Translations under genes and position numbers: made by a program
In this document: positions 24,918 to 34,603 of the stretch, piece after piece
Numbering within the stretch: position 1 is the first letter of the stretch
Layout: the number at the start of each line of letters is the position of its first letter
NCBI GenBank assembly: GCA_017744515.1
Contig: JAGIBF010000014.1
Location: 1 to 64,000, forward strand
Length of the DNA stretch: 64,000 nt
Direction of reading: 5' to 3'
Origin: Niastella sp.
GTDB lineage: Bacteria > Bacteroidota > Bacteroidia > Chitinophagales > Chitinophagaceae
Notes under the pieces: model-generated
What the model was told of the DNA's origin: nothing
Seen by the model: the letters and a program-made list of their open reading frames with translations, nothing else
Database searches by the model: none

Positions 24918-26283
24918 CCTCATTTCGCTTTCGTATATATTGCAACGTCCTCACTTCCACATTGAGCTTACGGGCAGCCAGCTTCAAATTACCACCACAA
25001 TCCTCCAACGCAATCTCCATAGCCAGCATGGCAATGTCATTCTTTATCTTCAAAAGGTCTTTACCACTGGCAATAGCCAGCCGGATGGATTGTTGCAGAC
25101 TTTGATGCTGCTGGTTCCACGCCTGTTTGAGATGCTGTACATCAGGCAGCTCATCCTCCGGGATGTCACCCATACTAATGAAACCCTCACCGGTATAGCG
25201 CATGGCAATCCTTGCCATCAGTTGCTTCAGCTCCCGCACATTGCCTGGATAATCACGACTAACGAGATAGTTCATAACAGTGTTATCAATCTCCGGCGCT
25301 ACCACACACTTTAATTCCTGCCGCAAAAAATACCGCGCCAACTCAGGAATATCTTCGCGTCTTTCCTTCAAAGAAGGTAACATCAATACCGCCGACGCGA
25401 TCCTGAAATAAAGGTCCTCCCGGAAATTACCTTTGGTGATCTCTGCTTTCAGGTTTCTGTTGGTGGCAGTGATCAATCGGAAGTTGGTCTTATTCCAGGT
25501 ATTACTGCCCACCCGTTTATAAGTCCCCTCCTGTATCACCCGTAGCAAGCCAGCCTGCAAGGGCAGGGGAAGCTCACCCAGTTCATCGAGGAACAAAGTA
25601 CCCTTATTAGCCAATGCAAAAGCCCCGTCACGTGTATAGATAGCATTGGTAAAAGCTCCCTTTTCATGGCCATAAAACTCACTCCCCGAAAGCTCGGGCA
25701 CGATGGTGGTACAATCCAGCAATATAAGCTCTTCCTTTTCCTTGCGTTGGTCCAGCGCATGTATCAGACCCGCGGTCATTTCTTTACCGGTGCCCGACTC
25801 ACCCATAAGGAGGATATGATGATTGGTAAACCACGCAGCTTCAATAACCCTGCCCAGGAATTTCTTCCAGGTACTACTTTCACCGATCATGGTGGCTTGC
25901 ACCATAGACGATTGCACAAGGTCATCGATCAGCTTCCATCTTTTTATCCGGGATATGAGTAAGCCGGTCACAGTGGCTGAATCGCTCCAGGTGATCACAT
26001 CGTTGGCCCCTGCCTGCATCAATTGCCATTTGAGAATGTCAGACGAACTATGCTTCACACAAAGCACAATGACTTTACAACCTGCATTACACAGCTGCTG
26101 CAACTGTTCTGTCACCCCTTCAAAAGTTGTCTTTTCCATCCAGCACAGTATCACCACCTTACAGTGCTGACCAGGCTGCCGGCAACAATCGACACCCTTT
26201 GCTTGTAAAATAGACGAAATGCCTTCCGCTTCCGGATGATCAGCACTTCCTGTTGAGACCACACATGCCGATAGGTTTTCCAT
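24910..26283 (-). CDS. sigma54-interacting transcriptional regulator (AAA+ enhancer-binding protein)
   Basis: LLMGESGTGKEMTAGLIH Walker A, GHEKGAFTNA, GTLFLDELGELPL, NFREDLYFRI, C-terminal HTH. Confidence 0.92.
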   Translation of the reverse strand: MENLSACVVSTGSADHPEAEGISSILQAKGVDCCRQPGQHCKVVILCWMEKTTFEGVTEQLQQLCNAGCKVIVLCVKHSSSDILKWQLMQAGANDVITWSDSATVTGLLISRIKRWKLIDDLVQSSMVQATMIGESSTWKKFLGRVIEAAWFTNHHILLMGESGTGKEMTAGLIHALDQRKEKEELILLDCTTIVPELSGSEFYGHEKGAFTNAIYTRDGAFALANKGTLFLDELGELPLPLQAGLLRVIQEGTYKRVGSNTWNKTNFRLITATNRNLKAEITKGNFREDLYFRIASAVLMLPSLKERREDIPELARYFLRQELKCVVAPEIDNTVMNYLVSRDYPGNVRELKQLMARIAMRYTGEGFISMGDIPEDELPDVQHLKQAWNQQHQSLQQSIRLAIASGKDLLKIKNDIAMLAMEIALEDCGGNLKLAARKLNVEVRTLQYIRKRNEVT

Positions 26284-26708
26284 GACGATGCCGTTAATGC
26301 GTCGTTAGCGATGATAATACCAGACAAATGGTAAAGTAATAGGCTTGTTTCAATGAAAGGCTATAACAGCCGGATGAGGAAGAAGACACCAGTAACAGGA
26401 TGAGCACAAAGCGCTTCCTGTTGCCGGTTCATCAACAGCGAACCCGGGTTGCAATCTTTCAAAAAAACACTTTCAGGGTAGAGAGAAGACCCACAGGTTG
26501 GTTAAATGCACACGACTCCCATTAGAGCGGAGCAAACGCTGTCAGGTCAAAAAGAACGGCGGCAGGGAAAGATAAAGTGATGTTCTTCCCGGAGGTTTAA
26601 GTAGTAAGTTGACCGGGAAGATCAAAACATGGCGGTGATACTATGGCGGCAGGTGAGAAGCAAATATAAAATTACGTTCGGGCACTGATCGTTGTACACA
26701 TAAAAGTT

Positions 26709-26755
26709 GGTTGTTTTAAAGGTTGCTTCCTATAAAGATAGCAGCTAAAACAACC
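26709..26755. other. intergenic inverted repeat GGTTGTTTTA...TAAAACAACC
   Basis: 10-bp perfect arms, 27-nt loop, followed by a second hairpin TACCACattGTGGTA at about 26763-26780. Confidence 0.5.
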
Positions 26756-26845
26756 CTTTACAATACCACATTGTGGTAGTTTTTATACAGTGCAAAAGGC
26801 GACATTGATGATGAATGAATTACTGTAGAAAATGAAACGTAAAGA

Positions 26846-27415
26846 TCAAGTGGTAAAAGTATGAGTTTGGAAAGCAGGCACTTGAAAAGCAGCAGGTAAT
26901 GCTTCACCCGGAAGGTAACCGGAGATAGTTAATCCAGGCTGCATTTTCAGCAGGAAAGTACGCATCCGGGAACCTGGCGTTAGTGCAGCTGGGTCATCGG
27001 GACTAAGGATCAGACAATCCCCCGCAGTACCCACAAAAGCAATGGGGCCTGTTGTATAAGTAATCGCCACAACGTGCTGTCGCTTATCATGTACGTCTGA
27101 AGCAATGATGGCAAACTGATGTTCTGCAAAAGGAATATTGATCACTTGTTGCGTATCACACAAACCCGGTGTATACCCACCCAACTCCTGTACATACAAG
27201 CCAATAGCGAAACCCACTTTGTAATGAAGCGAATTGGCCTTGGGATCATGCCCCGTCATCTCGTGGAAGCTGGCAAACTGATTGTCTTTATTATAACGTT
27301 GCGCCTGCAATAAAAATTCACAGTAGCTATCGTTGAATACGTTCTTTTCAAAGCTACCGGCGGCGCTGTGATCGATCACCTGCCGGTAGCTGAGTTGGAT
27401 ATATGCTATAGACAT
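26846..27415 (-). CDS. hypothetical protein (189 aa)
   Basis: ORF 2 nt downstream of the intradiol dioxygenase gene; no recognised family. Confidence 0.7.
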   Translation of the reverse strand: MSIAYIQLSYRQVIDHSAAGSFEKNVFNDSYCEFLLQAQRYNKDNQFASFHEMTGHDPKANSLHYKVGFAIGLYVQELGGYTPGLCDTQQVINIPFAEHQFAIIASDVHDKRQHVVAITYTTGPIAFVGTAGDCLILSPDDPAALTPGSRMRTFLLKMQPGLTISGYLPGEALPAAFQVPAFQTHTFTT

Positions 27416-27417
27416 AA

Positions 27418-28143
27418 CTATGCTTTTACGTAAATAGTATGAGTCAGATCATAACCACCGGTACTACTATTGGCAGTTACGGTAGCCAGCTCGTTATCGA
27501 GAGAATCCATGATGATATTATCGTTCACATTCGTCATAGAGTTTTGCCCATGCGTTGAATACAGGGAAGTTTTGTATACTGCTGTATTGATGGCATCCGG
27601 GAATGCGATCTGGGTGGTCAGCTTTAAAGAAGTGCCCACATATATCTGAGCATGGATATGCGTCACACGGCCGGTATACCAGCCGGGATAAATAGTTTTG
27701 AACTTTACCAGGCCGCTGCTGTCGGTATATTGCAAACCCCGGCAAAATACCGCCGATGAGTTATTCTGCGTACCGAGGTAACCGGAGTTGGTGTAGCCCG
27801 AATAATAACCATCCTTATCACAATGCCATACATCTACACGCGCATTCGCCAGCACATTACAGCCATCATTCACATTGCGGATCGTGATCGCCATATCGAG
27901 TTGTAATCCCGTTTTGCCATCTGTAATATCAACCCGCTGAATAGAAGAACCCCGGCTGCTGTACAACGGATAAGGGCCATCAGTTTCAGTATCAGTGACA
28001 GTACAGCTGCCCGATTCGGACCCTTCACCAGTACCATCATCAGTACTATTATCAGTTCCCTTTTTGCAGGCTTGTAAAAGAATAGGAACGGCGGTAGATC
28101 CCACGATCAGATGCTTAAGGAATTTTTTTCTTGACTGCTCCAT
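27418..28143 (-). CDS. intradiol ring-cleavage dioxygenase-like lipoprotein
   Basis: TETDGPYPLY, RVDVWHCDKDGYYSGY, FKTIYPGWYTGRVTHIHAQIYV; signal/lipobox VPILLQAC. Confidence 0.9.
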   Translation of the reverse strand: MEQSRKKFLKHLIVGSTAVPILLQACKKGTDNSTDDGTGEGSESGSCTVTDTETDGPYPLYSSRGSSIQRVDITDGKTGLQLDMAITIRNVNDGCNVLANARVDVWHCDKDGYYSGYTNSGYLGTQNNSSAVFCRGLQYTDSSGLVKFKTIYPGWYTGRVTHIHAQIYVGTSLKLTTQIAFPDAINTAVYKTSLYSTHGQNSMTNVNDNIIMDSLDNELATVTANSSTGGYDLTHTIYVKA

Positions 28144-28290
28144 AGCTGTATGATTTAATGAACAAATACTGGTTACAGGAGCAAATCTTGCAAATAAGAA
28201 CGATGTCAGAAACTACGATAGATGGATATCCGGTTTGTATCGGTGAATCCCGGAGAAGCCCTTCGCCTTAAGAAAGCCTTAACAAATAAC

Positions 28291-28992
28291 TCAGTTAGAT
28301 TGCTTCCATTCAGTGATGAAAGAAACATAACTATCGCTTACAGGAAGTTCAATAGAAGAGGATAGCGTTACTTTCCGGTTTAGGATCGACCTTACCTTAT
28401 CAACCGACACGATATAACTACGATGTATGCGTTTAAACTTATGAGAAGGTAGCTTTTCCAGCACGCCCTTTAAAGTCATTAAAGTAAGGACAGGCTTATC
28501 ATTAGTGCGGTGTATCTTGATGTAATCTTCAAGACTTTCGATGTATTCAATATCAGGCAGGTTGATCTTCATCATGCGGTATTCCGAATAAATAAAGAGG
28601 CTTTCTTCCGCCTCATACCTGGGCTTGCTTTTGTACGTATGATAGTCGATGGCCTTCTGTACAGCCCGGGAAAAACGATCGAAGCTAATAGGTTTCAACA
28701 GATAGTCGATAGCGTCCAGTTCAAAACCCTCATGAGCAAACTTCTTATAAGCCGTTGTAAAGATGATCATAGGCTTTTCGGATAAAGACCGCACAAGGTC
28801 AAGCCCCGTAATATCAGGCATATTGATATCGATGAATAGCAGGTCTACCGGATGCTGGCGTAGATGCTCAGCGCCGCTGATAGCATCGTCGAAAGTTTGT
28901 ACCAGCTGCAAGGCTGGAAATTTAGATAAATATTCCCTGATCACAGCCAGTGCTGGCGGCTCATCATCGATTGCAATACATTTCAACGTCAT
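28291..28992 (-). CDS. LytTR-family response regulator
   Basis: Receiver domain (CIAIDDEPPAL, LLFIDINMPDITGL) plus LytTR (HKFKRIHRSYIVSVDKVRSI). Confidence 0.94.
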   Translation of the reverse strand: MTLKCIAIDDEPPALAVIREYLSKFPALQLVQTFDDAISGAEHLRQHPVDLLFIDINMPDITGLDLVRSLSEKPMIIFTTAYKKFAHEGFELDAIDYLLKPISFDRFSRAVQKAIDYHTYKSKPRYEAEESLFIYSEYRMMKINLPDIEYIESLEDYIKIHRTNDKPVLTLMTLKGVLEKLPSHKFKRIHRSYIVSVDKVRSILNRKVTLSSSIELPVSDSYVSFITEWKQSN

Positions 28993-29010
28993 GCAGTACA
29001 GCTTTACAAG

Positions 29011-30126
29011 TTAAATATCCAGTGCCAATGATACAGAGTAAAGGTTATTATCAGTAGTAATGTTTAAGTAATGCTTATGAGGATACAAATGCTCCAATCG
29101 TTGTTGGGTATTGGCAATACCGATGCCCGTTCGTTCATCCTGTTTGCGGGGAAACAGCGCATTGCTGCAACTGAATACAATACTACGTGTATGAGCCTGT
29201 AAGTCAATAATGATGGAAGACGCCTGATGATTACTGACACCATATTTAAAAGCGTTCTCAACAAAAGTCATCAGGATCAACGGAGCTATCGATAGAGGCG
29301 CAGGATTACCGGAAATAGTAAACGATACAGTAGTCTTCTTACCCAGCCGCAGCTGTTGCAGGTCGATATAATCCTGTATACAATCAATTTCCTGTTGCAA
29401 CGCTACATAATCCTGATTCACCTCGTCAGTTACATACCGCAGTATGTTCGATAGCTTCATGATGCTGTCAGCGGTATGCTCACTATGCGTGATGGCCAGC
29501 GAATAAATATTATTCAACGTATTGAATAAGAAATGAGGATTGATCTGAGCTTTGAGGAAAGCGAGCTCAGCCTGCGCTTTCTCTGCTTCAGCCTGTAGCG
29601 CACGCTTTTCAGTACTCCGCCAGCGCCAGGTAGTTTGCAAAGCAATACTAAGCGACAACGTCAGAAAGAACAGAAAGATACTTACAATGTCAAAGTGTTG
29701 ACCCCTTGGCTCCCTGCGTGGCATAGGTGGCCGTGCATCGAAGTCCGGCGCTGGTGGACGCATTTCTTCAAACTGTGGCCGTGGCCTGCCTTCATCCATC
29801 ATGCCCCGGTCAAAGTGCGACACCTGCGTAAACAACCGGTCAAATGGACGCAGTAGATAAACGCCTGCCAGCAATAAAGAAATGATACTGATATAAGCTA
29901 TGATCCTTTTTCCCAGATAGAGCTTGGGAAACAGGAAATAAGTATGCAGATAAAACACAATCGAATAACTCCCGAAAAGAAGCCAGTACCACGGAGAAAA
30001 GAGCGTGTCGAAAGCCCTGTCTTTCCCTGCCTGTCCGGCCATAAAAAGCACGGGCAGGCTCAGAAAAATAAGCCAGCCAGTAATATGCGTAACGACAGCC
30101 GGAGTTTTGACGCGGGACATAGGCAA
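29011..30126 (-). CDS. LytS-type sensor histidine kinase
   Basis: LAFLKAQINPHFLFNTLNNIYSLA; GIGIANTQQRLEHLY. Confidence 0.94.
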   Translation of the reverse strand: MPMSRVKTPAVVTHITGWLIFLSLPVLFMAGQAGKDRAFDTLFSPWYWLLFGSYSIVFYLHTYFLFPKLYLGKRIIAYISIISLLLAGVYLLRPFDRLFTQVSHFDRGMMDEGRPRPQFEEMRPPAPDFDARPPMPRREPRGQHFDIVSIFLFFLTLSLSIALQTTWRWRSTEKRALQAEAEKAQAELAFLKAQINPHFLFNTLNNIYSLAITHSEHTADSIMKLSNILRYVTDEVNQDYVALQQEIDCIQDYIDLQQLRLGKKTTVSFTISGNPAPLSIAPLILMTFVENAFKYGVSNHQASSIIIDLQAHTRSIVFSCSNALFPRKQDERTGIGIANTQQRLEHLYPHKHYLNITTDNNLYSVSLALDI

Positions 30127-30302
30127 ATAAACAATTTTAAAAATACGTAATATTCAGTGTACCGGCAGATGGTATATATGTATAGATAAATGAGATACAA
30201 CTAATTGACCCCAAAAGCCAAATATTACCAAAAGCTGACCAGCCAGCTGGTAATCCGGGGAAAATTGACTTACATTCGCGCATTCAACCCCCTTGTTTTA
30301 TC

Positions 30303-30725
30303 ATGGTCTATAAAATACTGACTGTCGCAGGCCTGGCTACCTTTGAGATATATGCGGCGATCCCGGCAGGATTTGCTTTCAAGCTCTCTCCGTGGGTAAT
30401 ATTCTTTGCCAGCTTAATAGGCGGATTGGTAGGTGTGTATGTAGCCGCTTTCCTCGGCGATAAGATCCGCGCATTCTTCCACCGCAACAAACCAGTAAAA
30501 GAAGAAAAACCAAAGACAGGTATTATCTACCGTATCTGGGATAAGTACGGCGTAATTGGTTTGGGATACCTTGGAACAATGACAGTAGGAGCCCCGGTAA
30601 GCATAGCTGTGGGGGTAGGATTTAAAGTGCCCCTGAACAGATTGATTACCTGGTGCTGCTTAGGCGTACTTACCCGTTGCGCCTTATTCACCATCATTGG
30701 CTATTTCGGATTGAAGCTATTTTAA
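30303..30725 (+). CDS. small integral membrane protein (putative small multidrug export family)
   Basis: Strongly hydrophobic 140-aa protein; family assignment from general resemblance. Confidence 0.6.
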   Translation: MVYKILTVAGLATFEIYAAIPAGFAFKLSPWVIFFASLIGGLVGVYVAAFLGDKIRAFFHRNKPVKEEKPKTGIIYRIWDKYGVIGLGYLGTMTVGAPVSIAVGVGFKVPLNRLITWCCLGVLTRCALFTIIGYFGLKLF

Positions 30726-30739
30726 CATACAAAAGCGAA

Positions 30740-30772
30740 AGTCCCCGTAAACACGGGGACTTCTTGTTTTTT
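30740..30772. terminator. bidirectional terminator between convergent genes
   Basis: AGTCCCCGT-aaac-ACGGGGACT then tcttgtttttt. Confidence 0.9.
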
Positions 30773-30790
30773 ATGAAGGGTAGGTTAGTA

Positions 30791-33442
30791 TTATTGTTCT
30801 TTCACAACTTTGATCACCTGCTTTCCGGTAGTCGTTACAAAAGTAAGAACATAGGTGCCCGCTCCCGGTCCTTGTACAACAGGAATATCCACCAGCGCAG
30901 TTCCTTTCTGTAAAACGATCTTTCGTTGCGCCACGATCCGGCCATTCATATCGGTAAGCGTAACAGAGCAATCCTGTAACTGAGGCGATGTAATGGTAGC
31001 CTGCAGTTGCTGGCGGAAAGGATTTTGCAACACCTTTACCAGGAAATCACGGTTATTACGTTCCAGCGTTATAATAGCACTGTAAGTAAACTGGCCGTTA
31101 TCATCCACCATTTTCAGGCGATAATAATAGGTCGGCCGGACATTGCTGCTTACATCATCAGTATAACGGTATTGTTTGTTGCTGGTAGTAGACCCTGAAG
31201 CTGCCACTTGTCCGATCGTGGTAAACCGAACACCATCTATACTACGTTGAATATCGAAAGAAGCAGTCTGCTCTTCAGAAGCAGTTGTCCATTGCAGCAG
31301 ATTGTTGGAGCCGGAAATAGTGCCGCTGAACTGCAGTAACCGTAAAGGAAGAGTGGAAGAACCGGTATGTACAAAAAAGCCGCTGAACCCGGTTACGTTG
31401 AAAGTGATCTCCCAACGGCTGGCTGTAGCATTCCATGCAATATTGCCATCTGTCGGATTGATGAGCGCTGGTGTACCGGAATAGGAGCCGGGCGCACCGG
31501 TTCCGCTGGTGCCATGAAATTGAGTAATGCGCAGGTTGGCAATACCAGCCATGTCTCCGGAACCTGTTGGCAGGTCAGGATAAGCACCATTGGCAGCATT
31601 AAAAGCATCGAACTCGGCTTGCGTATAATACAAAGTAACAGTAGCAGTAGCGGTAGATGCTCCCGAAACAGGTTCTATATCATAACGCCGTTCACAATAA
31701 GGCTGGCTGTTGAAAGTAGCTATAGTGGATTCATATTTCGTACATACATTAATAGAGCCCGATACAGGAGAAACACCAGAAGGAACAATGCGTGCAATAA
31801 GATCGCAGTCGGCATCAGTATAATTGGTTCCTCCGCCTGCTACTACGCCACTTACACAAACCTGTGCTCCGCCTTGCGTTCCCGCAGGACTACTCAACAA
31901 TAAAGGATTGCCCACAATAATAGGAGGCATGCAACCAAAATCGTTAAGGGCGCGGGCCATAACTACATTACCACCGGTAATATCTCCGGCGCCAAGTACA
32001 CGGGATTTCGCGCCCGCAGCAATAGCAAAATGCATTACCGCACCCGGGCTGATAATATGGTTAAGCTGATGACCATGACCCAACTCATGTACGGCTACTG
32101 ATTCGAAGTCTATTTCCCCGGCCACGGGATCGGCTGGACCATACTGCCAGGGACGTGCACCATCAAACACCACATCCAGTTCCGCTACTACCCATATATA
32201 AGGACTCGCCGCACCGCAACCGGCATACCAACTGGTACACCTGCCCAATACGCCTGCTGGTAGCTCACTGCCCACATCGAAGCGTACAACATTTATGCCT
32301 TCCGATGATACCGTGTTTACAGTGGTTACAGCGCCTACAGTCCAGTTCATCCCCGTTTTGCAGGTCCACGTATGCATGGCACGTTTAAAAGAATTACTGG
32401 CAGCTGTATTCGCGGCAAAGCTGGTTTCCATCTGGAAAGTATAGCCTCCGGTACCTGCCCAGTCAACATGCGAAGGGATTTCAGAAGTAGGCTCATCGAC
32501 ACCTGGGTTATCGGTATCAGGGATATTAGTATACGAATAAGGAATAGTTACGGTGCCTGCACTGGTGCCAGTGGCAGGGTCACTGTTGGTAACACGTACT
32601 ACCCCTGTGCCGGCAGACGGGCCAGAGATACTGACCGAAGGCACCCGTACCTGGATCTCGGTATCAGTCCAGGAAATATAATCGGTAAGTAAAGGTTGTA
32701 CAAACGCGGATGCACTGGCGCTATTGGCATTCCTGAATTCCACGAACCCGGTACCTTTGACTGCGCCAAAATTACTGCCGCTGATGGTGAGGATGGCATC
32801 AGTACCTGCTGCAATCGTGGTAGGAGTAAAGCCACTGATAGTAGGAGTAGCCATTGGCCCCATTACTGAATTGAGCTGGTGATCCACCACTATTGGCTTT
32901 TCACTGATCCGTCGCTCAACACCTGTCAATTGCTTGACAGCCTGCGTGGCTTCAACTACATGATTGTATCTGGTAAAAGGATCGGCAGCCGTATTGGTCT
33001 TGTTGTCGTAAGCAATAAACCCTTGCAGGCTGCTGTACACCATATAAGAGTTGCCCCTCAAATTGGTGCGGCCGCTGGAGATGCCACCCATTGCAGGCAT
33101 ACAAAAAAATACACCGGTCTCCCCAATATTCAATGACAAGGTGGAAGAATGGACCTGGCGTAGCCGGCCCACAGTTCCACCTTCTGTAATGATCTCTATT
33201 TGTTCACCTTGTAAACTTCCTTTGAAAGTCCGGTAAACCTGTACCAGGTTAGAGGTATAAATATTGCCCTTGGGTGAAGGTTGAAAGCTGTACTGAGCTA
33301 TCACCTTTCCTTCGGCGATCAGGGCGGAATTGCTCACCCTTTGTGTAAGCGGTACAGGATATAATTCATTGGCTAATAATAAATGATGAGACGCAAGTAA
33401 AAGCAGAAACAGTAATGGTGCTCGACGTAAATGGTTCTTCAT
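30791..33442 (-). CDS. secreted IPT/TIG-domain protein with metzincin-like zinc site and T9SS-type C-terminal domain
   Basis: VAVHELGHGHQLNH (HExxHxxxxxH) with downstream VMHFAI Met-turn-like segment; IPT/TIG-like TISGFTPTTIAAGTDAILTISGSNFG; C-terminal VKVLQNPFRQQLQATI...KVVKEQ. Confidence 0.85.
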   Translation of the reverse strand: MKNHLRRAPLLFLLLLASHHLLLANELYPVPLTQRVSNSALIAEGKVIAQYSFQPSPKGNIYTSNLVQVYRTFKGSLQGEQIEIITEGGTVGRLRQVHSSTLSLNIGETGVFFCMPAMGGISSGRTNLRGNSYMVYSSLQGFIAYDNKTNTAADPFTRYNHVVEATQAVKQLTGVERRISEKPIVVDHQLNSVMGPMATPTISGFTPTTIAAGTDAILTISGSNFGAVKGTGFVEFRNANSASASAFVQPLLTDYISWTDTEIQVRVPSVSISGPSAGTGVVRVTNSDPATGTSAGTVTIPYSYTNIPDTDNPGVDEPTSEIPSHVDWAGTGGYTFQMETSFAANTAASNSFKRAMHTWTCKTGMNWTVGAVTTVNTVSSEGINVVRFDVGSELPAGVLGRCTSWYAGCGAASPYIWVVAELDVVFDGARPWQYGPADPVAGEIDFESVAVHELGHGHQLNHIISPGAVMHFAIAAGAKSRVLGAGDITGGNVVMARALNDFGCMPPIIVGNPLLLSSPAGTQGGAQVCVSGVVAGGGTNYTDADCDLIARIVPSGVSPVSGSINVCTKYESTIATFNSQPYCERRYDIEPVSGASTATATVTLYYTQAEFDAFNAANGAYPDLPTGSGDMAGIANLRITQFHGTSGTGAPGSYSGTPALINPTDGNIAWNATASRWEITFNVTGFSGFFVHTGSSTLPLRLLQFSGTISGSNNLLQWTTASEEQTASFDIQRSIDGVRFTTIGQVAASGSTTSNKQYRYTDDVSSNVRPTYYYRLKMVDDNGQFTYSAIITLERNNRDFLVKVLQNPFRQQLQATITSPQLQDCSVTLTDMNGRIVAQRKIVLQKGTALVDIPVVQGPGAGTYVLTFVTTTGKQVIKVVKEQ

Positions 33443-33507
33443 AAACGAGGGTTAAAGATGCTGGATATATAGTAACGCAAAAACCGCACCTTATAGTTTC
33501 TACGCCT

Positions 33508-34005
33508 TTAAAAATCCATTTCATCCGCGCTGGGGCCGTAACTCCCCGGAATGGGAACATTCAATAACCTCAAATACACACCCAGTTGAGCCCGGTGGTG
33601 AACGACCTGTGAATAAGACATACGAATAACATCAGCTTTTCGATTTACACTATACACCTGATCTCCATTCCGTAGAGTCCAATTGCCCTCCATTTCATCA
33701 TCTGTAGCCTGCTCCAGCCGGCTGCGGCCTTCCAAAAGACTTTGCTCAAAATACACCATCAGGTCTTTGGTATTATTGATGGTAGGTACAGAATAAGGAT
33801 TTTGGGCAAAGTCCAGCCCGCTGGTATTAAGAGCCATGCTAACCCAGGACGGTAATTCGGCAATATGGGTAGCCAGCCGGCGAATATTCATGCTTTTTTC
33901 GTGCGGCTGCCAATCGTATTTATCATCAGGCACACGGCTCAACATTTTACGGGTAGTTTCAGCTTCCTGGTTCATTTCTTTCAGTAAAGATTGAATTAGT
34001 GACAT
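33508..34005 (-). CDS. DinB family protein
   Basis: HEKSMNIRRLATHIAELPSWVS...YSQVVHHRAQLGVYLRLLNVPIPGSYGPSADE. Confidence 0.92.
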   Translation of the reverse strand: MSLIQSLLKEMNQEAETTRKMLSRVPDDKYDWQPHEKSMNIRRLATHIAELPSWVSMALNTSGLDFAQNPYSVPTINNTKDLMVYFEQSLLEGRSRLEQATDDEMEGNWTLRNGDQVYSVNRKADVIRMSYSQVVHHRAQLGVYLRLLNVPIPGSYGPSADEMDF

Positions 34006-34147
34006 AGTTGTTTGTTTTAGTAATACAAAGAAAATAGGGGGTAGTGACAGCCTTATGTCAGCAGCTGTCAGGGAAAGTTGTAAAATATTTTTCCGGATGC
34101 TTTTATCCTGCTGTTACCTTGATTATTAAAAAAAACAGAGGTATTCC

Positions 34148-34177
34148 TTGTTTCGTACGAAATATTTCCTACCTTAG
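34148..34177 (+). promoter_or_regulatory. Bacteroidetes-type promoter candidate with embedded palindrome TTTCGTACGAAA
   Basis: cTTG-N19-TACCTTAG (consensus TTTG-N19-TAnnTTTG); palindrome at 34151-34162. Confidence 0.45.
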
Positions 34178-34181
34178 TTTC

Positions 34182-34583
34182 ATGAAAGCGGAACAACCAT
34201 CAAACAAGCTTCCGGAGCCTACTAAATCTGAACTGGAGATACTACAGGTACTATGGCAGCATGGCCCATCCACAGTACGTTTTGTCAACGACCAGCTCAA
34301 TGAGCAGAAGCGCGCTGTACAATACACGTCTACATTGAAGCTCATGCAGATCATGGTAGAAAAAGAAATGCTCAACCGCGACGAGAGCAGTATGAAGCAT
34401 GTGTATAGTGCTGCCCTTGAAGAGCAGAAAACCAAAGGCTTCCTGTTGGATCGCTTCGTAGAGTCGATGTACAATGGTTCAGCCACGAGCCTGATGATGC
34501 AATTGCTGGGCAATAAAAAGACTTCCAAAAAAGAGTTACAAGCAATTAAAGACCTGCTGAATAAGATGGACAACGATAAGTAA
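34182..34583 (+). CDS. BlaI/MecI/CopY family transcriptional repressor
   Basis: PTKSELEILQVLWQHGPSTVRFVNDQLNEQKRAVQYTSTLKLMQIMVEKEML; start at ATG 34182. Confidence 0.93.
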   Translation: MKAEQPSNKLPEPTKSELEILQVLWQHGPSTVRFVNDQLNEQKRAVQYTSTLKLMQIMVEKEMLNRDESSMKHVYSAALEEQKTKGFLLDRFVESMYNGSATSLMMQLLGNKKTSKKELQAIKDLLNKMDNDK

Positions 34584-34603
34584 TAACTTATTAAACCTAT
34601 TAT

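Noticed and set aside
31367-31903. + strand 178-aa ORF
   Set aside because: Antisense to the T9SS/metzincin gene; Ser/Arg-biased shadow frame.
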